In this document: positions 55,814 to 64,000 of the stretch, in pieces | Layout of the letters: the number at the start of each line of letters is the position of its first letter | Numbering within the stretch: the first letter of the stretch is position 1 | Assembly (NCBI GenBank): GCA_034440615.1 | Contig: JAOTOM010003979.1 | Location: forward strand, 62,001 to 126,000 | Direction: 5' to 3' | Origin: Ashinkailepas kermadecensis | Taxonomy: Eukaryota; Arthropoda; Thecostraca; Neolepadidae | DNA length: 64,000 nucleotides | Translations under genes and position numbers: made by a program | The notes under the pieces: model-generated | Databases searched by the model: none | Told to the model about the DNA's origin: nothing | What the model saw: the letters and a program-made list of their open reading frames with translations, nothing else

Positions 55814-56589
55814 GCGGACAACGGAAATCAGCGCTTCCATTAGGAAACACATCGATATGGGAATAAAGCTGAATGTGCGGCATGAAGCATAATACGAATA
55901 TCACCAGATTGAATAATATAGCATTCACTGATTCTTGCTCTTATGCGCATAAAATAAATATTATCGTATACTCGATCAGTGTTTTTGTATCAAGTAGGGA
56001 GATGTTCCCGTTATTTAACAGAGGAAATTGTCGAAAATGTGACATCCGATTGAATTCCAGATTCTCATGACCTTAGCATAGTTGAGACTCCGCCAGATCG
56101 CACGATAAACCGTTTGCAGCTGTATTCGCTTTACAATGAAACTCATTTCACACAATTATCGATACAATTCAGGCTGTGTTTTGGACGCGAATACAGACGA
56201 AAGTAGAAACTTCGCCTTCTGGTCGGGGTTCGATCCTCAGGAGCTGCAATATTTTCCCCACCATTTTTCATTGACCCGTTGCTATAGGGTCAATGTAAGT
56301 TATGGTGTTGACAAACGGAGGGTTGTATCAGTGTCACTGCGGCGCTGCCAACTGCTCTCCAGCACACATGGTGCATGGGGTATTCCCAGTTATATTTACC
56401 GGTTTAGTTGCACGGAGTGACCTGCACTTTCCGAGTCAATCAACGATAGCCGTCCAAATCGACAGGGAAAGTTTGATGGCAAACTAACTTTTAAAAAACG
56501 TTTGCCCGAATTGTCCAAATTGGCAGCAAACCAAAAAGGACATCCGCACTGAATATTCACCTGTATCGTTCCGGCGATCCAAACACCGG

Positions 56590-56700
56590 CCGGTAGCCCC
56601 AGCAGTTAGCGCCAGCAGACAGCGCCAGCCGACAGATCCAGCAGACAGCGCCAGCCGGCAGATCCAGCAGACAGCGCCAGCCGGCAGCACCAGCTGATGA
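56590..56700. repeat. About 23-26 bp repeat
   Basis: CAGCGCCAGCCG(A/G)CAGATCCAG words recur four times. It lies just beyond the end of the coding fragment at 56872. Confidence 0.85.
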
Positions 56701-56871
56701 TCAACAGTGGAGACACATGCGGCGCGCCGTCGCCGTAGCGACTTCCTGCCGACCGATAAGCCCCGAACGCGGTTTTCCGCTCAGGATTCAGTGGTGTCAG
56801 ATCTTCGAGCTCGTCTCGTGGTCTGACGGTGTCCACACGGCCGCGGTGGACGTGCATCACGGCCGCTCAGT

Positions 56872-57335
56872 TCAGGCGACACCGTGGTGGACGGCCGCTG
56901 GGTTCAGGCGACACTGGGTCATCAGCGCCCGCACCGAGTCCTCGAGTTCAGGCGACGCTGGGTCATCAGCGCCCGCACCGAGTCCTCGGTCGGCACAGAA
57001 GCTACGTCCGGCGGCCACCGACGACGATGGTAGGTCAGCGAACGTCCCAAGCGGTGTCTCCAGCTGAGGGAAGAGGCGTCGCACTTCTGCATCCATGTCC
57101 TTGAACTTCTGAAGAGCGTAGTTCAGGTTTCGCAGCTCATCGTCCTTGCAGAACACTGCCAGCTCAGCTGCCAGTAGATTACGATATTTGATGGCCAGTT
57201 CTTCCTGCCACTTTTCTCAACGCTGATCACCGCACTGGGCTTTTCCTGAAGTAGGATTTTCAACGGTGCATGCTCCTGGATCCCAAGCTGATTAGGTTTA
57301 ATATTCAGCAAAACCACAGCTATATCCAGCAGCAC
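56872..57335 (-). pseudogene. Broken coding fragment, helical protein of unknown family
   Basis: Two minus-strand frames together look like one protein. The first (57335 downward) reads LLDIAVVLLNIKPNQLG, then LLQEKPSAVISVEK. In the next frame it continues KWQEELAIKYRNLLAAEL, then AVFCKDDELRNLNYALQKFK, then DMDAEVRRLFPQLETP. The shift falls at an A run (about 57216), as if one base were lost there. Further on, a 44-bp tandem duplication (56902-56989) changes frame again, so EDSVRALMTQ is read in one copy only. The amphipathic, charged pattern suggests a helical or coiled-coil protein. I do not recognise the family. It may be a decayed retrocopy, a TE protein, or a real exon with an assembly error. 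Confidence 0.45.
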
Positions 57336-57576
57336 CAGGAATTATTTTGGCATCCGCTCTTCAGCAGATGCAGGATGGTGCACCTCACATTGGCTGGTTT
57401 GTCTAGATGGAGGCTCCCGGGCGGTTGGCACTACCAGCTATTCTAGCTCAAGCGCCTTCACCATCTGCCGTTGGTTTCCTCCGTCGACGTCATCATGCAG
57501 AGTTTGAAGGAAGTCGCGGATGTGCTCGACTGCAGAACCCATCTGAGACACGATGCACGACTGGCTCTGCAGGTCG

Positions 57577-57604
57577 CGAGCCCTGCAGTGACCTGCAGGG
57601 CTCG
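57577..57604. repeat. Hairpin with 12-bp perfect stem
   Basis: CGAGCCCTGCAG, loop TGAC, CTGCAGGGCTCG. Confidence 0.95.
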
Positions 57605-57739
57605 TGAACCCGTTATCTATGGGTTCATCTGGTCAGAGGCCCTCCTTACGAGCTGGAACCGCTCTTTGTCCGCTAGGGGCCATCTCGCTAGCTATGGGCC
57701 GTACCTGTTGGTACAGGACCCTCCCCATCACCTCGAGGT

Positions 57740-57765
57740 GCTGATGCTGATGCATCAGCATCAGC
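57740..57765. repeat. 26-bp perfect palindrome next to a 12-bp one
   Basis: GCTGATGCTGATG followed by its complement. It overlaps at its first base the palindrome CACCTCGAGGTG (57729-57740). Confidence 0.95.
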
Positions 57766-58739
57766 TTCATCGGATCAGGGGCCCTTTTAACACGCGCTCT
57801 GGAGGGGGGGGGGCGAAATCCGCCACCCCTCCGGCTTTTCGTACATAACTCCCGATTTTATTGGTCGATTTACACAATTTTTAGCGTACCTGCTTCGAAA
57901 TGTGCGGCGCCTCGTTTAAAATAAGAAAAACGGAAATCGGCGACAAAATTCGAGTTAGCGGCCGTTAAAGTCAAAACATTTCGTAGCGCCAGATCACAAA
58001 AATCGGTGCTGATGCGCTTCCCGTATATCATCAAAAGGGAAGTATTCTTGGCAACACTAGCGACTTGTTTGATGTATATTGTTATGTTATGTAGTTTCAA
58101 GGTCATATTATGTCACCGAGGTCAAGTCAGGTCAAGTCAGGTCAAGTTCATGACAGGTTAATTGAACCAAACTTGGTCAACTGTAATGTTGTCATAAATG
58201 CAAATGACTGTCATGCGATTGATGTCATTTTGCATGTTTCTCCCTACGCATCCTGAAAACTACTGTTTGTCGTTGTGTACCTAAGCGTTTCCAGACTTCA
58301 TTCATGTACTTCACTCCTTTCTTCGCGAAGCCGATTGCGCCGAGCCGCCCGACGGAGCAGTCGGGCGGGCGGCCCGGTTCCCGTAACTGGAACCATTCAC
58401 TCATCTGATAAAGTGCTGCTATATAGGTGACCTGAGGTCAAATTCCGGGTCTAGCATCTGTATTGCATCATTAGTCATGTCCCAAACATCAATGATGCCC
58501 ATTTTGGAGCATTTAAACACAATCACAGCGATCCATAACAATGGCAAGCCAAGCCACGCAATACAAGCAAATGGTGACATATGTGACCTCATTTGATCTT
58601 GAAGATATTGTCCCAAGCTCATGAAATATGCACACAATATAATTCACTACCGTACCCATCTATCACGAGAATTTCGTTACTCCAGCTTCGATATGAGCCA
58701 AGATCTTATGGGGGCGAAATCCGCCCCCCCCCTTCCAGT
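57766..58739. other. Stretch without recognised genes
   Basis: TTAACACGCGCTCTGGAGGG at about 57787 recurs inverted at about 58755-58775 together with a GGCGAAATCCGCC word, so two oppositely oriented repeat remnants flank this stretch. A 72-codon minus frame at 58419-58637 has a hydrophobic segment but no other support. Confidence 0.4.
58090..58150. promoter_or_regulatory. AGGTCA half-site array
   Basis: TTTCAAGGTCA (58095 region) is followed by AGGTCAAGTC repeated at 10-bp spacing three times. TCAAGGTCA is the monomer site of FTZ-F1/ERR-type receptors. Function unknown. Confidence 0.35.
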
Positions 58740-59460
58740 GCGCGTAATTTTCAGAGGCCCTCCAGGGCGCGTGTTAACGAACAAGGGTCCGCTCCGTCGG
58801 TTTGGATGCTCCTGTCAGACTGTCAACTCGAGTCTTCTTCAGAACTGGGGTATTATGCTCAGGCCTCATTCAGCTCCTGGTCCTCTCTGTCAGCTCAGGG
58901 CCCTTCCTCCATGTATTGGCCTCCTCATTCGGCTAAGGGCACTCCGTCAGCTCAGGGCCCTTTCCGTCAGCTCTGGGGTTATCTCGTTCAGCTCAGAGGC
59001 CCTCCGTCAGCTCAGTGGTCCTGTTCCTCAGCTCAGGGGTTATGTACTCACATGGGAGCTATTATTTAGCTCAGGGGCCCTCTCCGTCAGCTCATGATCC
59101 CTCTCAGAGTCCAAGGGCATCCTCTCTCTGTCAAAGTGAGGGCATCCTCGTTTAGCTCATGAGCTAAACGAGTTCATGTCAAACTCGTGCATTCAACTTA
59201 AGTGTCCTCTCTGTCAGCCCAGTGACCCTTTCTGTCAGTTCAAGGTCATTGCCGTTAGCTCTGGGTCCTCTTCTTCATCCCAGGGGTCTTCTACTCTAGT
59301 ACATGGTCATCTCATTCAGCCTAGGCGACCTCTCTGTGGCCTCAGGAGGCCCCTCTGTCAGCTCAGGGTCATTTCTGTTGGGGCTTTCTCGTTCAGCTCA
59401 GAATTCCTCTATCAGCTCATGGGTCCTATTCTTCACATCAGGGGCCTCCTTCATCACCTT
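58740..59460 (+). repeat. Degenerate about 25-bp repeat of CTCAGGGGCCCTC-TCCGTCAG
   Basis: TCAGCTCAGGGCCCT, TCAGCTCAGAGGCCCTCCG and TTCAGCTCATG words recur about 25 times at variable spacing. Confidence 0.75.
59147..59172. repeat. 26-bp perfect palindrome inside the degenerate array
   Basis: CTCGTTTAGCTCA followed by its exact complement. The arm is itself a unit of the surrounding array. Confidence 0.95.
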
Positions 59461-60425
59461 CAGTTCATGAGCCTCCTTGAGCTCTCGATCTGTCATTGGT
59501 GAGGGTGCATGCGTCATTCACAAAGAGTCGCGCGCAATTATAGTGTACAGTGACGCCAATCAGCATTCAGGATGGTTGTTGCCCATTGAATTCCCGGAAT
59601 GCCATGAATGCTGCGTGATATCTCAGAGTAGGCACGAAAGCTTCCAATTCACACGACTGCTTCAGCGTAAAGTACTTTCACCAACATAAACCGCCACTGA
59701 GACATGGCGGCATACCAGCGAAGCACGACAAATTGCCGAGGTCATCACCGCCCAGATCTTCTCAGCCTCTTGCGCCCTCTCGTGAAGGTAACAGCACACA
59801 ATTCCACGAGCATAGACCGAGCTTTTCCAACGGCTAAAATTTGTGGATGCGCAGGGCAAACTGTGTCCAAAATACCTATCGCGCGTCAGGGCCACCAATT
59901 CACATATGCTTGCTATCAGACCGGCATGAAGATTGAAAAGCTAAAAACATCGGAAGAATGCAACTTTGAAGCTCGTGGTCGAAAACTGCCGACGAACTGT
60001 CCCATTTGATACCGTTATCAACCTAAATAATCACGGGGGTTCTCCAAGAACCATCCGAGGAGCCCCAACAACATCAAAGGGAAGGGCAACCTCACATACG
60101 CCCGGAAGTTTTCCCAGCCCATCGCTTACAAATCGCAGCGCCCACACACCGCATGCCGTTATACACATAACATAGTACACATGCATGCTTTAGAGTAGAG
60201 TGTGTCACATCGCACTGAACTAGCCGTCCAGGTGGACAGTCGAGTTTGAACACTGCATAATACACAGTGGGGTGCATCGTATCGTACCAGACCAGGCAGA
60301 CAGTCGAGGTGAACCCTACACAGTACACAGTGGGGTGTACCGTATCGTACCAGACCAGCCAGACAGTCGAGGTGAACCCTGCCCTTTCTGTTTCTTCGCT
60401 CGGCGACGGTGCACGGAGGCCGGCG
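59461..60425. other. Stretch without recognised genes
   Basis: At 60255-60385 a repeat of CAGTGGGGTG.ATCGTATCGTACCAGACCAG, two copies of about 64 bp, was noted. Confidence 0.4.
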
Positions 60426-60600
60426 GAGCACAACGCAGAGCACAACGCAGAGCACAGCGCAGAGCACAGCGCAGAGCACAGCGCAGAGCACCAACGACAC
60501 GACAGGACGGCCGGAGCGACACAGCAGAAGCCGTCACAACAGCTGGCGACACAGCAGAAGCCGTCACAACAGCTGGCGACACAGCAGAAGCCGTCGTCGA
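60425..60600 (+). repeat. Two short arrays: 12-bp and 27-bp
   Basis: CGCAGAGCACAA/CGCAGAGCACAG six times (60430-60490), then ACAGCAGAAGCCGTCACAAC followed by AGCTGGCG three times (60518-60600). Confidence 0.9.
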
Positions 60601-61129
60601 CAGGTGACGACGGAAGTGGCATCTGGCGGCCGGCCGCCGCCGCCGCCGCCGCTGAGATAAAGCACGCAACAGACAGGGTACCGTCCTGTCGCCCTCACCA
60701 GCTCTTTTCATAAACGTTTTGAACAACTTGTTAAAAAAACGTCTCCTCTGTGCTATCCAATCACAAAAACTTGTCACAATCCCTTTCAGTCAGGGCTCCT
60801 TCCTGGCAGATTTTGGCTTTGCACTCTTACGTTCAAAGGTGGAAACAGTTGGCAAATTGGCAAAGTACGTGGGCGACAGGTTTCGCATTTCTCACTAGCT
60901 TCAGGTGACAGGTTGCTGGATCAACCGCTCATTAGATGCACCTCATTTCACTTTGGTGTTGGAGAATGAGTACAGCAGCAAAAACGTGCCAAATGTTCAA
61001 AAATTCTTTAAATTTTCAACTTGCTTTCGACCACTATGAAGGCTATCATTTTGTTCGGATAGCTTTAAAACCGGCTTCAAAGGATTCGCATCAGTATTTT
61101 CGCGTCATATGAGCAGAAACAAGTCGCAT

Positions 61130-61360
61130 ATGGTTCAAGGTCACTGAAAAATTATGTCATGTCAAATTAGATCAGGTCATGACCAAGTTATGCAATGTCA
61201 TGGGAGCGCGAATTGATGTAAATCGTGCTATTTTTACATATTTTCAGACGCTAGATGCTGATTACATCGCATCATAAGCCTGCATATCGACGCTAACAAC
61301 ATCTAGTTACGTGAGGTCAGATGGTTCCTTAGTAACCTGAGATGACCTTGACCAGTGACC
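61130..61360. promoter_or_regulatory. Nuclear-receptor half-site cluster
   Basis: TTCAAGGTCA near 61133, the near-perfect palindrome AGGTCATGACCA near 61173, and TGACCTTGACC near 61344. The density is well above expectation; function unknown. Confidence 0.35.
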
Positions 61361-61687
61361 TAATGACATACCTGTCCCTTCGCAGCCGTATCTGACCAGC
61401 ATGGCCAATCTTGAGCCAAACTGACACCGATACGGCGTACGGCAACACGAAAGCGCATGCAGCACACAAACTGCCGTGCGGACCTTTCCGTTGTGACGTC
61501 ATAACTATGTGACCTGGCCAGACCTGAAGCTTTTTCTGGCGTCAAAGTGTGTCAAATTGACCACTCTATTGGTCTATTTGTGTGCAACGTTTGATTGCGC
61601 TCCGGCCAACGCAATGCCAGCTGGCAATTAACTCGTGATAAATCGAAATTTGCCCACTGTGCGCCGGACAAATGGCAGATGAGTACC

Positions 61688-62035
61688 ATAAAGTAATAAA
61701 GTCATAAAGTCATAAAGTCATAAAGTCATAAAGTCATAAAGTCATGAAGTCCTAAAGTCATAAAGTCATAAAGTCATAAAGTGCTAAGGCTTAATAAGAG
61801 CCACAGGGGCCCATCTGGGTTAAGCCTATCTAGAAAAGATACTAGAAATGTATATGCTCTCACCCCAATCAATCCATTATCTCAAGTTCCTAGGAGAGCT
61901 ATATATCCCAGCCTATCCAGCACCATTCACCTGATATTGCATAACACACTCGTCAACAATTACAAACTCCTCCAACCATACCCATTGTGCATAGCCAATC
62001 TTATCAGTATCACATCCCGAAGGAAGGTGCTGAAT
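61688..62035 (-). mobile_element. Non-LTR retrotransposon 3' end, copy B, with long tail
   Basis: The minus strand matches 55548-55813 from the CTTCGGGATGTGATACTGAT block to CTTATTAAGCCTTAGCAC. It ends in about ten 8-10 bp CTTTATGA repeats (61688-61790). Confidence 0.8.
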
Positions 62036-62049
62036 CCACTGCTAGGTAC

Positions 62050-62230
62050 ACCCTATATAAAGTTATAAAGTGTTTAGACTTAATAAGAGACCCAAGGGCC
62101 CATCCAGTTAAGTCTGTAAATGGAAGATACCATAAGCCTGGTAAAAAAGGTCCCAGAAGATATCTCCACGAGACAAATCGCAAAGCAACACTATTTACAA
62201 TTCATCCGTGCAGGTGACAATGAACTGGAC
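62050..62230 (-). mobile_element. Non-LTR retrotransposon 3' end, copy C
   Basis: Its last 85 bp (minus strand: GGGCCCTTGGGTCTCTTATT, AAGTCTAAACACTTTATAAC) parallel copy B and lie directly beyond it in the same orientation. This gives two successive insertions or a tandem pair. Confidence 0.65.
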
Positions 62231-64000
62231 ATCTGAAGGCAGGCTAGCTTTAATAAATCAACTTAACAGCACATTTTATGGAGAAAAAGTCGCCCAAAGT
62301 GTAAATATATTATTCGCGGATACACTAGTAGCATCCGAGCGCGCAGGACGCAAACGCGCATTTCAGAATTTTTGAATATGGTCAAGAACCCACCAGCTTT
62401 TTCTTCAACAAGAGATCCCTGATGTCCTCATTACTATTGCGTCTAACACGTATCGTTGTACGCTCAAACTGACTAGTTTTTGCCACGGTAATCACAAAAA
62501 CAGGTATGGCTAGAAATACCCATGCTGCAGGGAGATGGGACAGCTTGTTTATTGCATGCTGATTTAAGTTACTCTACACTTTACACAAATGTTTGCGAGA
62601 CAACTTACGCTTATGTGCAATGTCCGCATTAACATGGTGTCTGTCGCGTAAAGAGTATTCATATCGGCCGAATAGATTCCGAAATCTCAAAGAGGCGGAA
62701 TCCGGTCCCTGTACAAATTGAGGCCTAAACAAGCCCAACCGTAATAGGGTTAAATTGTCATTTGTTCACCTCTCGAACGACATGACAAAAACCACGAGAA
62801 GGAGCTGAGTTCGGCATGGATAGATTTGTGGTTGGTATGTCTTTACGTATATGTTGGGCACGAAGTGCTGCACCATGCTCTACTTTAAGCTATGTTTGGC
62901 GCTTTCCACGGTTATGTGCATGCAGAAAGGGGTGCTTTGTAGCACAACTTTTCGCTCGCATGGTGTGATCACTCTGATCGCTGCGTTGTCTTCTGCGCTG
63001 TCCTACATCCCCCACCCCCTCCCCGATACCACGCCCAACGTAGGACGACTCTGTACTCTCTAGTTTTTAAATACACACGCAGATGGCGCGTCGAGCGCCG
63101 ATTCCGTCTGGTGTGCCGCCGGTGGCCAACACAGCTTAATCAGTGCTGCTGCGTTGCATTAATAATAAGCTCCGAATGTCTAGGTCTAAATAGGAGGCAA
63201 AATGTACCACCTGCACGAAAGTAGCATGCTCTATAATAACACCGTCTTGAAAATATAAATTATGCACTTGCTGAAAATTCCATTTAACGTCTGCGAGTAC
63301 GCCTGTTTCCACAATCTCCCGCTTGGCGGCGCCACGGGTCCTCTGGAAGTAAATGTCCGTGCTTTATGCGTACTGGGCGGCAAAGACCAGCGTGATGCTG
63401 AAATGGCTCCTCTAATCGTATACACCCGTATGCGTTTTTCTGGTTCGGCGCAACATAGATGGAGCGAAGTGCAATTTAAGTTAACATGTTTATGTCCACA
63501 CATTGATGTCAACATAGGTGGCGCTGTGTTAGACCTTTCTTATAGCAACCACAAGAAATATTTGCTCCCACCACAAAAACCAAAGAGGCCCAGGGCTGAC
63601 GGATCCCGAACCAACAAGCAGGGCCAGGAGCTGACGGCAGTGGCCAAACTGAAGAAAACTTTTGAACACAAAACTTTTGGAAATTAACCTATCCTGACCT
63701 TGAAACAGTTTACCGTTCAGCATTCTCCACATTTCATAAACATATAAACCCGAGAAATCTTTCCAATGAATTTCACCCAGTAAGACCCTGAACTTATTGT
63801 AATTTAGCAATACTTGAAATTAATGTGTCTTATTGTTACCCACACCTCCAACATATAAGGCAAAGCGTTGAAGTTATGATTACTATTACCGAATGTCTAT
63901 CCTATGTTTAAATCATATATCAATTCAATCAATGAGGGCAAGGTGACTTCGAACAACGTTTTTCGGTACGCTCTACCCATTATAAAAATAATTATTAAAG
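62231..64000. other. Terminal stretch without recognised genes
   Basis: The longest frame (63262-63687, plus, 141 codons, including KKYLLPPQKPKRPRADGSRT) has no recognisable domain. No RNA gene, element or array was identified. Confidence 0.45.

Noticed and set aside
58340..58376. Terminator-like hairpin CCGCCCGAC / GTCGGGCGG
   Set aside because: A 9-bp stem in a CG-rich context, but intrinsic terminators are not relevant in a eukaryotic genome and there is no gene beside it.
58419..58637. 72-codon minus frame with a transmembrane-like segment
   Set aside because: A single hydrophobic stretch without homology or splice context; its end contains an AGGTCA-type repeat.
63262..63687. 141-codon plus-strand frame near the right end
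   Set aside because: A basic proline-rich tail caught the eye, but no family is recognisable and the rest looks non-coding.

Overview
This is animal nuclear DNA, most likely from an invertebrate. Coding exons are short and separated by introns with GT/AG ends. There is no operon-like packing. The DNA is crowded with tandem repeats, microsatellites, tRNA-derived SINEs, hAT-type MITEs and decayed non-LTR and Penelope-like retroelements. I cannot fix the phylum from the sequence; arthropod, mollusc and chordate-like invertebrate all remain possible.

Three host genes are well supported, all on the minus strand. (1) A two-exon BRI3-like gene (exons 5501-5666 and 3220-3464, phases matching) encodes a proline-rich membrane protein with the CPxC/hydrophobic/CCxC ending of the brain protein I3 family. 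Its intron is filled by a 9-10 bp AT-rich minisatellite. (2) A compact single-exon RGS-domain gene (16426-16851, 141 aa) has two perfect cAMP-response elements just upstream of its ATG. (3) A second RGS-domain gene has its domain split between two phase-matched exons (about 34832-35040 and 31814-32063), separated by an intron made largely of a 70-bp minisatellite and a decayed array. An RFX X-box lies just upstream of the first of these exons. Weaker candidates are two possible 5' coding exons (11786-11936 and 49095-49181, both ending in strong splice donors), a signal-peptide-bearing exon (21618-21814), a Ly6-like cysteine-patterned exon (29020-29163) and a frameshifted coding fragment (56872-57335).

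Mobile DNA: a non-LTR ORF2 3' end at 1256-1975; another at 18990-19567, with a second 3' tail at 26698-26790; three related 3' ends at 55548-55813, 61688-62035 and 62050-62230; a Penelope-like RT fragment at 26112-26501; hAT MITEs at 21374-21609, 26811-27051 (both with exact 8-bp target duplications) and 47283-47589; a second MITE family at 14835-14985 and 50050-50230; SINEs at 36010-36178, 39522-39695 and 43205-43372; and a foldback element at 27686-27975.

Tandem repeats dominate the layout: about thirty independent arrays, by my hand tally about a fifth to a quarter of the window. The largest are a 24-bp array of about 102 nearly identical units (43434-45893), a 48-49 bp array (9262-10893), a 70-bp array (32080-33110), a 52-bp array (40463-41307) and a 9-10 bp array (4205-5190). 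Very old arrays of about 29-30 bp occupy 18540-20740 and, in the opposite orientation, 29370-30140. Many ORFs in the window, up to 920 codons long, exist only because repeat units lack stop codons. Other unusual signals are several long perfect palindromes (38929-38958, 39003-39040, 51612-51635, 57740-57765, 59147-59172) and a strong excess of the CRE octamer TGACGTCA.
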